From Piscinibacterium candidicorallinum (lineage in GTDB: Bacteria; Pseudomonadota; Gammaproteobacteria; Burkholderiales; Burkholderiaceae_C): a stretch of DNA of 64,000 nt. The DNA lies in contig NZ_CP180191.1 in NCBI RefSeq assembly GCF_047549485.1, forward strand, positions 1,674,001 through 1,738,000, written 5' to 3'. Under the pieces are notes generated by a model. The model saw only the letters and a list, made by a program, of their open reading frames with translations. It had not been told where the DNA came from and ran no database searches. Position numbers and translations under genes: made by a program. Shown here piece after piece: positions 18,393-27,004 of the stretch (positions are counted from its first letter, which is position 1; each line of letters begins with the position of its first letter).

Positions 18393-18908
18393 ATGAGCCT
18401 TGCCATGCTGCCGCAAACACCGGCCACCACGGACCTCTGCGACACCCACGAAGACCGCCTGACCGATGGCCGGCTGCGCGTACTGCCCGACGTGTTCCGC
18501 CTCGCGCTCGGCCAGCGCAGCGCGGCCTGCGGCCCGGCCGTCACACTCAAGCTGTTCGAGGACAACACGCTGGTGCGCGCCCAGCTGGAAGCACCGGGTG
18601 AGGGCAGGGTGCTGGTGGTGGATGGCGGGGCCAGCCTGCGCCGCGCACTGGTGGGCGGCAACCTGGGCAAGTTGGCCGAGCAGAACGCCTGGGCCGCAGT
18701 TCTTGTGAACGGGGCCGTGCGCGATGCTGATGAGCTGGACGCCTGCACTGTCTGTGTCCGTGCGCTGGGTGCCAGCCCGCGCAAGACGCCCAAGGGTGGC
18801 GCGGGCAGCGTGAACGTGCCGGTGGACATCGCAGGCGTGACCGTGCGGCCAGGCGAGTGGATCTATATCGACCGCGACGGCATTCTCGTCAGCACCGAGG
18901 CGCTGTAG
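18393..18908 (+). CDS. rraA: RraA family protein (RNase E inhibitor A-like / HMG aldolase-like)
   Basis: The 171-residue protein has the RraA fold signature: TTDLCDTHED at the start, VLVVDGGASLRRALVGGNLGKLAEQNAWAAVLVNGAVRD in the centre and ...GEWIYIDRDGILVS near the end. E. coli RraA binds RNase E and dampens its activity; relatives act as 4-hydroxy-4-methyl-2-oxoglutarate aldolases. The G-x-x-R-x-D-type residues (NGAVRDAD) are present, so catalytic and regulatory roles both remain open. It starts two bases after the GNAT stop and is likely in the same transcript. RNase E is encoded at 46727 in this window. Confidence 0.85.
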   Translation: MSLAMLPQTPATTDLCDTHEDRLTDGRLRVLPDVFRLALGQRSAACGPAVTLKLFEDNTLVRAQLEAPGEGRVLVVDGGASLRRALVGGNLGKLAEQNAWAAVLVNGAVRDADELDACTVCVRALGASPRKTPKGGAGSVNVPVDIAGVTVRPGEWIYIDRDGILVSTEAL

Positions 18909-19032
18909 GCCAGGCGTGCGGTGAAGCCGTGTGCATTTGCGCTGATCGCCTGAACGCGTGAGCGCAAGGGGGCGGCAGCACTCGTAAGCTGGCGGTCTCT
19001 CCCACCTCTCTCCCATGCCCCCGGAGACTCCC

Positions 19033-19458
19033 ATGGCCCGCCTGCTCTTCGTCTACGGCACCCTGCGCCGCGGCGAAACCAACGACATCAACCGCTTCGA
19101 ACCCGCGCCCAGGTACGTGGGCGAAAGCCGCATCCGCGGCTATCTCTATGACCGTGGCACCTACCCCGGCCTCGTGCTGGACGGCTCCGGCGACTGGGTG
19201 GTGGGCGAGGTGTATGACATCGCCCCCGCGCTCGAACCCCAGCTCGACGCCCTGGAAGCCGAATACCCCGCCGCGCCCGACGAGTTCCCCAAGGAAACGG
19301 TGCGCCTGACGGTGAATGACGAGCGCGAAAGCGCCATCGTCTACGCCATGCACAAAAAGTTCGCCGCTGAGGCGACGCCGATTGCCGGGGGCGACTGGGT
19401 GGCGTACCGCAGGCTGCGTGATGCAGGGGCGCTGTTGCCGGATGCGGAGGATGCGTGA
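19033..19458 (+). CDS. Gamma-glutamylcyclotransferase-like (GGCT/AIG2) protein
   Basis: The 141-residue protein opens MARLLFVYGTLRRGETN, the substrate-binding YGTLxxG motif of the gamma-glutamylcyclotransferase fold. A Glu in LDALEAEYPA sits where the catalytic acid is expected. Such proteins cyclise gamma-glutamyl amines or act on related peptides. ATG 19033 is preferred; ATG 19015 would add six residues. It stands apart from rraA by 124 bases in which I see no clear signal. Confidence 0.85.
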   Translation: MARLLFVYGTLRRGETNDINRFEPAPRYVGESRIRGYLYDRGTYPGLVLDGSGDWVVGEVYDIAPALEPQLDALEAEYPAAPDEFPKETVRLTVNDERESAIVYAMHKKFAAEATPIAGGDWVAYRRLRDAGALLPDAEDA

Positions 19459-19529
19459 TCGAGTCATGGGACCGGATAGCCTGCCGGTCGTGGCATCGAT
19501 GACTACATCTATTGACGAGAACCAATCGA

Positions 19530-19766
19530 ATGCGACGACGCCTCGATACACATGAGCAATGCCTGAAGGCGTTCACGGCTGAACTCAAGACGGAGATCCG
19601 GTCCAGCCTATCGGCTTGGGACACGCTGGATCGAAAAGAGGCAAGCGGTCGGCGGATGGCCTACATGCAGGTCGTTACGCTCATCAAGCGGCACGCTGAA
19701 GCTCACGGTATTCCGCTTGCCGATTTGGGTCTGGTGGACTACGAGGTGCCGGCTAGCCCGCTCTAG
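19530..19766 (+). CDS. Small hypothetical protein
   Basis: A 78-residue open frame starts at ATG 19530 (a TTG at 19512 is an alternative). The product is charged and helical at the N-terminus (LDTHEQCLKAFTAELKTEIRSSLSAWDTLDR) and ends in a short beta-like tail. Local GC is lower than in neighbours. I do not recognise the family; coding is supported only by the open frame and plausible composition. Confidence 0.45.
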   Translation: MRRRLDTHEQCLKAFTAELKTEIRSSLSAWDTLDRKEASGRRMAYMQVVTLIKRHAEAHGIPLADLGLVDYEVPASPL

Positions 19767-20241
19767 CTGGTTTGTGTTTCGCCTCTGTGGAGTTTCGTCA
19801 GGGGCCGATAGCTTCCTTTAGGCGTTATTTCGCTATTTGAAATGCGCTTTTCGAGTGATGAAACGCCCTGCGGCGCCGCCGCATCCGCGCGTTTCACGAT
19901 TCCTCATCTCGTTTCATATTGTGATTGACACAAGTCAAATCATTGATTTTGAACGAGAAAAAATTCTTATATAAGACATAAGAATTGGTTTGCTGCAGCG
20001 CAAAACCGTCCTATCCTGAACCCAAGCCCAACGCACTTGTGACATGGCAGCCGCGTACCCCGCGCCGCCATGCCGCGCCAGCGCAAGCCCGGTCTGCCGA
20101 CCGGGTTGTTTCAGCGAGTGGTTCGACCACTAACCGCCGCGCCAGCGCGCCGGCCTGCCGCACGCGGCAGCCGCGCACACCCCTGAATGTCCATGCGTCA
20201 CCGCACAGATTTCTTTTTTTGTCTCAACAGGAGTGGAAACC
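19767..20241 (+). promoter_or_regulatory. aceA upstream regulatory region and leader
   Basis: This 475-base gap has an AT-rich stretch unusual for the window. ATGAAACG-type motifs occur at 19858-19865 and, inverted, at 19889-19895 and 19909-19916. A 12-base palindrome TCTTATATAAGA lies at 19965-19976, nested with ATTCTTAT (19963-19970) and ATAAGAAT (19978-19985). Downstream are three hairpins: CCCGGTC/GACCGGG (20088-20105) followed by TTGTTT, AGTGGT-tcg-ACCACT (20117-20131), and CTGCCGC-ac-GCGGCAG (about 20155-20170). A T-run precedes the ribosome site CAGGAG. I see no gene here. Confidence 0.6.
20088..20111 (+). terminator. Terminator-like hairpin in the aceA leader
   Basis: CCCGGTC (20088-20094), loop TGCC, GACCGGG (20099-20105), then TTGTTTC. 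It lies 130 bases upstream of the aceA start and could act as an attenuator or end a short upstream transcript. Confidence 0.45.
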
Positions 20242-21534
20242 ATGTCTTCACGTGAACTCGAAGCCCAGAAGCTGCAACGCGAATGGGAGACCAGCCCCCG
20301 CTGGAAGGGCATCAAGCGCGGCTACACCGCTGAGGACGTCGTGCGTCTGCGCGGCTCCATCCAGATCGAGCACACCCTGGCCAAGCGCGGCTCCGAAAAG
20401 CTCTGGAAGCTGCTCAACGAAGAGCCCTTCATCAACGCCCTGGGCGCGCTCACCGGCAACCAGGCCATGCAGCAGGTCAAGGCCGGCCTGAAGGCGATCT
20501 ACCTGTCCGGCTGGCAGGTGGCGGGCGACGCCAACCTGGCTGGCGAGATGTACCCCGACCAGTCCCTGTACCCGGCCAACTCGGTGCCGCAGGTGGTCAA
20601 GCGCATCAACAACACCTTCACCCGCGCCGACCAGATCCAGTGGAGCGAAGGCAAGAACGACATCGACTTCTTCGCGCCCATCGTGGCCGACGCTGAAGCC
20701 GGCTTCGGCGGCGTGCTGAACGCCTTCGAACTGATGAAGGCCATGATCGAGGCTGGGGCCTCGGGCGTGCACTTCGAAGACCAGCTCGCTTCCGTGAAGA
20801 AGTGCGGCCACATGGGTGGCAAGGTGCTCGTGCCCACGCGTGAAGCCGTGGCCAAGCTGGTTGCTGCCCGTCTGGCCGCGGATGTGATGGGCGTGCCCAC
20901 GCTGCTCGTGGCCCGTACGGACGCCGAAGCTGCTGATCTGGTGACGAGCGACGTGGACGACACCGACAAGCCCTTCTGCACCGGCGAGCGCACGGTGGAA
21001 GGCTTCTACCGCACCAAGCCCGGTCTGGATCAGGCCATCAGCCGCGGTCTGGCCTATGCGCCCTACGCAGACCTCGTGTGGTGCGAGACCGGCAAGCCGG
21101 ACCTGGCCTATGCCAAGGCCTTTGCCGAAGCCATCCACAAGCACTTCCCGGGCAAGATGCTGGCCTACAACTGCTCGCCGTCCTTCAACTGGAAGAAGAA
21201 CCTGGACGACGCGACGATTGCCAAGTTCCAGCGCGAACTCGGTGCCATGGGCTACAAGTTCCAGTTCATCACCCTGGCCGGCTTCCACAGCCTGAACTAC
21301 TCCATGTTCAACCTGGCCTACGGCTATGCCCGCGACAACATGAGTGCCTTCGTGCAGCTGCAGGAAGCCGAATTTGCCGCGGCCGAGAAGGGCTTCACCG
21401 CCGTGAAGCACCAGCGCGAAGTCGGCACCGGCTACTTCGACGCCGTGACCACCACGATCGAGAAGGAAGCCTCCACCGCAGCCCTGAAGGGCTCGACCGA
21501 GGACGAACAGTTCTTCGACAAGAAGGTCGCCTGA
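20242..21534 (+). CDS. aceA: Isocitrate lyase
   Basis: Isocitrate lyase splits isocitrate into glyoxylate and succinate, the first step of the glyoxylate shunt. The 430-residue protein contains the active-site signature KKCGHMGGKVLVPT with the catalytic Cys, WSEGKNDIDFFAPIVADAEAGFGG, and CSPSFNWKKN. ATG 20242 follows CAGGAG with an eight-base spacing. Malate synthase G, the partner enzyme, lies 3.2 kb downstream. The long AT-rich upstream region with palindromes suggests substrate-dependent control. Confidence 0.97.
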   Translation: MSSRELEAQKLQREWETSPRWKGIKRGYTAEDVVRLRGSIQIEHTLAKRGSEKLWKLLNEEPFINALGALTGNQAMQQVKAGLKAIYLSGWQVAGDANLAGEMYPDQSLYPANSVPQVVKRINNTFTRADQIQWSEGKNDIDFFAPIVADAEAGFGGVLNAFELMKAMIEAGASGVHFEDQLASVKKCGHMGGKVLVPTREAVAKLVAARLAADVMGVPTLLVARTDAEAADLVTSDVDDTDKPFCTGERTVEGFYRTKPGLDQAISRGLAYAPYADLVWCETGKPDLAYAKAFAEAIHKHFPGKMLAYNCSPSFNWKKNLDDATIAKFQRELGAMGYKFQFITLAGFHSLNYSMFNLAYGYARDNMSAFVQLQEAEFAAAEKGFTAVKHQREVGTGYFDAVTTTIEKEASTAALKGSTEDEQFFDKKVA

Positions 21535-21646
21535 ACCTGATACGGTGAGCAAGCCTGCCGGGCGCTGCAGATCCGCGGCGCACCGCGCGAGGCAGGAGGA
21601 GACGGCGTGGCCAGCCGCGGGAGACACCGCAGCAGCCCGCCAGCCT

Positions 21647-21677
21647 GGCCGGCATCCGCAAGGAGCCGGCCTTTTTG
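21647..21677 (+). terminator. Intrinsic terminator after aceA
   Basis: GGCCGGC (21647-21653), loop ATCCGCAAGGA, GCCGGCC (21665-21671), then TTTTTG. Confidence 0.85.
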
Positions 21678-21817
21678 CTTCTGTGAGGTGCCACACGACT
21701 TGGCGCCTTGTGCGCCGCAGCGAACTGCGCGGGGATTGCGCGGCTTATCGGCGCTTCAGCTTGATCGTGCAGTGCCGAAAATCAGGACAGGCACCACTCC
21801 ATCCCTCTGAGCCCATC

Positions 21818-22804
21818 ATGGCCCAAGCAATGACCCCGGTCGATCCGCGGTCAATTCCCATCGGCAAGCCGCTGCGCGACCCCGTGTATGCGCGCGACGG
21901 CACGCTGCTGCTTGCCAAGGGCCAGATCGTGCCGAACGTGCAGTCCCTGGAGCGCATCAAGGGCAACGGATTCTTCCGCCCCTCGTTTCTCGAAACCCAG
22001 CTGATGGCCGAGCTGCCGCGGCTGGAGGAACATACCCGCCCCGAGCTGCTGCACCCCAACGCCCCGCCAGAGCCCGAGAAGCCCCGGCCGGTGGTGGGCG
22101 TGGTCGGCAAGAAGGCCAAGCGCGCCATTTCCAGCAGCCGCGTGCTGCGCGTGACGGCTGCAGGCGGCACGGAAAGCTTCAACGTCGTGCTGATCGGCGG
22201 CCTGGAAGGCAAATCGCTGGTCATCAGTGCGCCGGAGCGTGAGGGCAAGCTGGTCTTCGTCAAGGAAGGTCAGGCCTGGGACATCCGCGGATTCTCCGGG
22301 CAGGAGGTTTTCACCTTCCAGCTCGAAGTGACCAAGGTTGCGTTCTCGCCCTTTCCTTATGTGCACCTCAGCTGGCCCACGGCCAACGCGGTGAGCCGCG
22401 CCCCCGTGCGCTCCACGCGGCGCGCGGTGTGCATGCTGCCCTGCGTGGCCAAGGTGCCCATCACTCGCCACAGCCTGGGCAAGGCCACCACCGAGCTTGA
22501 AGACCTGCATGGCATGCTGCTCGATCTGTCGGACAGCGGCGCCCGCATGGGCCTGGGCCGGCGCCTGCCGCCGGAGGTGGAGCGCTTCGAGCTCGCCTTC
22601 CGTGTGAAGGTGGGCGAGCGCATCCGGCTGATCAAGGTGGACGCCAAGGTCGCCCGCGAGCTGGAGCCCGCCGGCGATCACGAATACGTTTATGGCCTCT
22701 CCTTTACCGCGCCGGACGAGGAAACCTGGTTCGCCATGCACGCCTACGTACTGCAGCAGATCGTCCAAGAGCTCGAAGTGCCGATTTATGCCGTGGATGA
22801 CTGA
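21818..22804 (+). CDS. YcgR-like c-di-GMP-binding protein with PilZ domain
   Basis: The 328-residue cytoplasmic protein has an N-terminal half ending in a YcgR-N-like beta domain (VVLIGGLEGKSLVISAPE, LEVTKVAFSPFPYVHLSWP). A PilZ domain follows, with the arginine motif RSTRR and LLDLSDSGARMG (D-x-S-x-x-G), the two c-di-GMP contacts. Proteins of this design brake flagellar rotation or relay c-di-GMP. An extra N-terminal piece of about 90 residues (PIGKPLRDPVYARDGTLLLAKGQIV) resembles that of other PilZ proteins that respond to surface signals. The frame is open upstream, but ATG 21818 begins the recognisable protein and follows the aceA terminator. Confidence 0.8.
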   Translation: MAQAMTPVDPRSIPIGKPLRDPVYARDGTLLLAKGQIVPNVQSLERIKGNGFFRPSFLETQLMAELPRLEEHTRPELLHPNAPPEPEKPRPVVGVVGKKAKRAISSSRVLRVTAAGGTESFNVVLIGGLEGKSLVISAPEREGKLVFVKEGQAWDIRGFSGQEVFTFQLEVTKVAFSPFPYVHLSWPTANAVSRAPVRSTRRAVCMLPCVAKVPITRHSLGKATTELEDLHGMLLDLSDSGARMGLGRRLPPEVERFELAFRVKVGERIRLIKVDAKVARELEPAGDHEYVYGLSFTAPDEETWFAMHAYVLQQIVQELEVPIYAVDD

Positions 22805-22841
22805 TTTTAACCGACTAGCTTGACCGGAAACGATCCAATCC

Positions 22842-22893
22842 AGTCAAAATCAGTACACGATGGGCTGAAGATCCGCACCAAGCAAGCGGTAAG
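22842..22893 (-). repeat. Intergenic repeat copy G
   Basis: On the minus strand: ACCGCTTGCTTGGTGCGGAT, then CTTCAGCCCATCGTGTACTG. CCGC (22873-22876) pairs with GCGG (22886-22889). The core matches copies H, I and J; the second half is divergent. It lies between the PilZ gene and the LysR gene's end. Confidence 0.65.
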
Positions 22894-22999
22894 GCGGGTA
22901 TCCCACACATCTCCAAGGCTCGGCCGAATTCAACTTATTCTTTTGGCTGATTCCGTGAGATTCACAGATGCGCCAGCGCGTCGGTCGACCGTCTGAACC

Positions 23000-23914
23000 C
23001 TAGCGGTCCCAATAGCTCGGGTTCGAGTAGGTCTGCTTGAGCGTGTCGATCAGCACCCGCACGCGCAGCGGTAGATGCCGGCGCTGCGGAAACACCGCAA
23101 AGATGCCCGTGGTCGGCGCCGCAAACTCATCCAGTACGGTCGTCAGCCGGCCGGCCGCCACATCCGCACCCACCTCCCACCAGCTGCGCCAGGCCAGGCC
23201 GCAGCCGGCCAGCGCCCATTCGTGCAGTACGGCGCCGTCGCTGCATTCCAGATAGGGCTGCGGGCGCACCAGGGTCGCTTCGCCGCCCACCGTGAACTGC
23301 CAGCCACGCTGGCCGCTGCCAGGCCCCAGCGCCGGGCCGAGAGTCAGGCAGCGGTGTTTGCCGAGATCGTCCAGGCTGCGCGGCGTGCCGGCGCGCTTGA
23401 GGTAGCTGGGCGCCGCCACCAGCACGCGGCGGTTGTCCGCCAGGCGCAGGGCCACGAGACCGGAGTCCGCCAGATCGCCAATGCGGATCGCGCAGTCAAA
23501 GCCTTCGTTGATCAGATCCACCAGCCGGTCCGACAGGTCGAGCGAGACCGTCACCTCCGGGTAGTTGCCGGAGAAGGCGGGCAGCAGTGGGGCCACATGC
23601 CGGCGCCCGAAGCCCGCGGGGGCCGACACCTTCACATGCCCGCTGGGCTTGATGCCGCCTTCGGACACAGCGGCCTCGGCATTGGCCAGATCCGACAGGA
23701 TGCGCTGGCAGTCTTCCAGAAAGGCCTGGCCCTCGTGCGTGAGGCTGATGCGCCGCGTGGTGCGGATCAACAGCTTCACGCCCAGGCGCTCCTCGAGCAT
23801 GTCCACCCGCCGGCCGGCCATGGCTGGGGCGATGCCCTCGGCTGCCGCTGCGGCCGTGAGGCTGCCCTTGGTGGCCACGGCGACGAAGGTGGAAATCTGC
23901 TTGAAATGGTCCAT
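23000..23914 (-). CDS. LysR-family transcriptional regulator
   Basis: The 304-residue protein begins with the LysR winged helix (MDHFKQISTFVAVATKGSLTAAAAAEGIAPAMAGRRVDMLEERLGVKLLIRTTRRISLT) and continues into a periplasmic-binding-like effector domain. It is transcribed divergently from the haloacid dehalogenase gene, 90 bases away. That is the classical arrangement for a LysR regulator of its neighbour, so control of that gene is likely but unproven. The -35/-10 elements were not resolved by eye. Confidence 0.93.
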   Translation of the reverse strand: MDHFKQISTFVAVATKGSLTAAAAAEGIAPAMAGRRVDMLEERLGVKLLIRTTRRISLTHEGQAFLEDCQRILSDLANAEAAVSEGGIKPSGHVKVSAPAGFGRRHVAPLLPAFSGNYPEVTVSLDLSDRLVDLINEGFDCAIRIGDLADSGLVALRLADNRRVLVAAPSYLKRAGTPRSLDDLGKHRCLTLGPALGPGSGQRGWQFTVGGEATLVRPQPYLECSDGAVLHEWALAGCGLAWRSWWEVGADVAAGRLTTVLDEFAAPTTGIFAVFPQRRHLPLRVRVLIDTLKQTYSNPSYWDR

Positions 23915-24004
23915 GGGCGGGTCTGGAAGGCGCGAGGGCAGGGCGATTACTGCACGAAAGTAAAAGATAACCCCGCTTCAGGCGGCCGAATAGCGGCAAT
24001 TTGT

Positions 24005-24718
24005 ATGGCTAAAGTCTTCGCCATGCCCAACTCCACGCCATCCGCCCTGCCTGCCGTGCGCGCCGTCGTCTTCGACGCCTACGGCACGCTGTTCGACGTG
24101 TATTCGGTCACGGCCAAGGCGGAGCAGTTGTTCAACGGGCAAGGCGCCCCGCTGGCCCAGCTCTGGCGCGACACGCAGATCGGCTACACGCGTCTGTACA
24201 CGCTGTCTGGCCGCTACAAGCCGTTCTGGGACATCACGCGCGACGCGCTGCGTTTTTCTGCCGAGAAACTCGCCTTGAACCTGTCTGCCGAGCAGGAAAA
24301 CGCGCTCATGCAGGAGTACGCCTGCCTGACGTCGTTTCCGGAAAACCTGGCCACGCTGCGCGAACTGAAGGCCCGCGGCCTGCCGCTGGGCATTCTGTCC
24401 AACGGCAATACGCAGATGCTCGAGATTGCCGTGCGCTCGGCGCGCATGGAAGGCCTGTTCGATCACGTGCTCTCGGTGGACGCAGTGCGCAAGTTCAAGA
24501 CGGCGCCCGAGGCCTATGCGCTGGGCCCGGCGGCCCTTGGCGTGCCTGCGTCCGAGATTCTTTTCGTCTCCAGCAACGGCTGGGACGCCTGCTGTTCCAC
24601 CTGGTACGGCTACCGCAGCTTCTGGGTCAATCGCACCGGCCAACCCGCCGAGCGCCTTGACGTGAGCCCCACACACACGGGCCGCACACTCACCGACCTG
24701 CTGCCGCTACTGGCCTGA
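24005..24718 (+). CDS. Haloacid dehalogenase type II
   Basis: The 237-residue HAD enzyme shows VVFDAYGTLFDVYSV with the nucleophilic Asp, LGILSNGNTQML (motif II, SNG), the Lys in VRKFKTAPEAYAL and FVSSNGWDACCSTWYG (motif III). The DAYGTLFD form and SSNGWD are specific to 2-haloacid dehalogenases, which hydrolyse L-2-haloalkanoic acids to hydroxyacids; the product fits in length. ATG 24023 is an alternative start. It stands between a divergent LysR gene and malate synthase G, suggesting a route from C2 haloacids to glyoxylate-type metabolism. Confidence 0.88.
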   Translation: MAKVFAMPNSTPSALPAVRAVVFDAYGTLFDVYSVTAKAEQLFNGQGAPLAQLWRDTQIGYTRLYTLSGRYKPFWDITRDALRFSAEKLALNLSAEQENALMQEYACLTSFPENLATLRELKARGLPLGILSNGNTQMLEIAVRSARMEGLFDHVLSVDAVRKFKTAPEAYALGPAALGVPASEILFVSSNGWDACCSTWYGYRSFWVNRTGQPAERLDVSPTHTGRTLTDLLPLLA

Positions 24719-24773
24719 ATCCAAGCTTCTGCGACTTTCATTGTCCTCTTCACATCGCCACGGAATCATCACC

Positions 24774-26966
24774 ATGACCCAACGCACCACCTACCACGGC
24801 CTGCAAGTGGCCACGTCCCTGGCCAAGTTCATCGAAGACCGCGTGCTGCCGGGCACTGGCATCACGGCCAATGCCTTCTGGAAGGGCTTCGATGCGCTGG
24901 TGCACGATCTCGCACCCAGGAACGCCGCCCTGCTGGCCGAGCGTGACCGCCTCCAGAGCGAGATGGATGCCTGGCACCGCAAGCACCCCGGCCCGATCAA
25001 GAACATGAAGGCCTACAAGGCCTTCCTGGGCGAGATCGGCTACCTCAAGCCCGTGCCCAAGAAGGTCAAGGTCACCACGGCGAATGTGGATGCCGAACTC
25101 GCCCTGCAGGCTGGCCCGCAGCTGGTGGTGCCCATCCTGAACGCCCGCTATGCGCTCAATGCCGCCAACGCCCGCTGGGGTTCGCTCTATGACGCGCTGT
25201 ACGGCACGGACGCCATCAGCGAGGAGGGCGGAGCCACCCGTGCCGGTGCCTACAACGCCGTGCGCGGCGCCAAGGTCATCGAATACTGCCGCTACGTGCT
25301 GGACCGCACCGCGCCGCTCAAGAGCGGCTCGCACATCGACTCCACCGGCTACGCAGTCAAGGACGGCGCGCTCATCGTCACCCTCAAGAACGGCAAGACC
25401 ACGACCCTGAAGACCGCCAAGCAGTTCATCGGCTATCAGGGCGACGCCAATGCGCCCAGCGGTGTGCTGCTCAAGCACAACGGGCTCCATCTGGACATTC
25501 GCATCGATCGCAACACCGCGATCGGCAAGGACGATCCCGCCGGCGTGTGCGACCTCGTGGTCGAAAGCGCCCTGTCCACCATCCTGGATCTGGAAGACTC
25601 CGTGGCCGCGGTGGACGCCGAGGACAAGCTGCTGGCCTATGCCAACTGGCTGGGCATCCTGCAGGGCACGCTGACGGAGGAAGTCGCCAAGGGCGGCAAG
25701 ACCTTCACGCGCCGCATGAATCCGGACCGCGCCTACACCGGTGCCGATGGCAAGCCCGTCAGCCTGCACGGCAGAAGCCTCCTGTTCGTGCGCAACGTGG
25801 GTCACCTGATGACCAACCCGGCCATTCTCTACGGTGATGGCAAGGAGATCCCGGAAGGCATCATGGACGCCGTGATCACCACCACGATCGCGCTGCATGA
25901 CCTGAAAGGCAAGAACGCCAACGGCATCCGCAACAGCCGCACAGGCAGCGTCTACATCGTCAAGCCCAAGATGCACGGCCCGGACGAAGTGGCCTTCGCC
26001 GCCGAGCTCTTCAGCCGCGTGGAAAAGATGCTGGGCCTGCCCGACAGCACCGTGAAGCTGGGCATCATGGACGAGGAGCGCCGCACCAGCGTCAATCTCA
26101 AGGCCTGCCTGGCTGCGGCCGCCAGCCGCGTGGCTTTCATCAACACTGGCTTCCTGGACCGCACCGGTGACGAGATGCATACCTCCATGCTCGCCGGCCC
26201 CATGCTGCGCAAGGGCGACATGAAGACGAGCAGCTGGATCGCCGCCTATGAGCGCAACAACGTGCTCACGGGCCTGGCCTGCGGCCTGCGTGGCCGCGCC
26301 CAGATCGGCAAGGGCATGTGGGCCATGCCGGACCTGATGGCCGCCATGCTGCAGCAGAAGTTGGGCCACCCGAAGGCCGGCGCCAACACCGCCTGGGTAC
26401 CCAGCCCCACCGCTGCCACCCTGCACGCCATGCACTACCACCAGGTGGACGTGTTCGCCGTGCAGAAGGAGATCGAGAAGACACTCGACACCGTGGATCA
26501 CGACGCGCTCCTGAACGACCTGCTGACCATCCCCGTGGTGGCCAAGCCCAAATGGGGCGACGCCGAGAAGCAGGCCGAGCTGGACAACAACGTGCAGGGC
26601 ATCCTGGGCTATGTGGTGCGCTGGGTGGACCAGGGCGTGGGCTGCTCCAAGGTGCCGGATATCAACGGCGTGGGCCTGATGGAAGACCGCGCCACGCTGC
26701 GTATCTCCAGCCAGCACATCGCCAACTGGCTTGCGCATGGCATCGTGACCGAAAAGCAGGTCAAGGACACCTTCCGCCGCATGGCCAAGGTGGTGGACGG
26801 CCAGAACGCCGGTGACCCGCTCTACAAGCCCATGGCCGGCGCCTTTGAGAAGAGCGCGGCCTACCAGGCCGCGCTGGACCTCGTCTTCAAGGGCAAGGAG
26901 CAGCCCAGCGGCTACACCGAGCCGCTGCTGCACGCCTGGCGCCTGAAGGTGAAATCCGCAGGCTGA
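24774..26966 (+). CDS. glcB: Malate synthase G
   Basis: Malate synthase condenses glyoxylate with acetyl-CoA to malate. The 730-residue length identifies the monomeric G isoform. Visible landmarks are VVPILNARYALNAANARWGSLYDALYGTD, STILDLEDSVAAVDAEDK, LLFVRNVGHLMTNPA, KLGIMDEERRTSVNLKACL with catalytic acidic residues, FINTGFLDRTGDEMHTSM and ANWLAHGIV. ATG 24774 gives the standard start MTQRTTYHGLQV. With aceA upstream, the glyoxylate bypass is complete in this window. Confidence 0.97.
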   Translation: MTQRTTYHGLQVATSLAKFIEDRVLPGTGITANAFWKGFDALVHDLAPRNAALLAERDRLQSEMDAWHRKHPGPIKNMKAYKAFLGEIGYLKPVPKKVKVTTANVDAELALQAGPQLVVPILNARYALNAANARWGSLYDALYGTDAISEEGGATRAGAYNAVRGAKVIEYCRYVLDRTAPLKSGSHIDSTGYAVKDGALIVTLKNGKTTTLKTAKQFIGYQGDANAPSGVLLKHNGLHLDIRIDRNTAIGKDDPAGVCDLVVESALSTILDLEDSVAAVDAEDKLLAYANWLGILQGTLTEEVAKGGKTFTRRMNPDRAYTGADGKPVSLHGRSLLFVRNVGHLMTNPAILYGDGKEIPEGIMDAVITTTIALHDLKGKNANGIRNSRTGSVYIVKPKMHGPDEVAFAAELFSRVEKMLGLPDSTVKLGIMDEERRTSVNLKACLAAAASRVAFINTGFLDRTGDEMHTSMLAGPMLRKGDMKTSSWIAAYERNNVLTGLACGLRGRAQIGKGMWAMPDLMAAMLQQKLGHPKAGANTAWVPSPTAATLHAMHYHQVDVFAVQKEIEKTLDTVDHDALLNDLLTIPVVAKPKWGDAEKQAELDNNVQGILGYVVRWVDQGVGCSKVPDINGVGLMEDRATLRISSQHIANWLAHGIVTEKQVKDTFRRMAKVVDGQNAGDPLYKPMAGAFEKSAAYQAALDLVFKGKEQPSGYTEPLLHAWRLKVKSAG

Positions 26967-27004
26967 CCAGCGGCCGGGCACGGCCCGAGCGATAAGCTTG
27001 CGCC

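Noticed and set aside
19985..20491. An open frame running from the aceA leader into aceA in another frame.
   Set aside because: It covers the hairpin-rich leader, and aceA is certain in its own frame.
24750..26981. A long minus-strand frame antisense to malate synthase.
   Set aside because: It is a shadow of a highly conserved enzyme on the plus strand.
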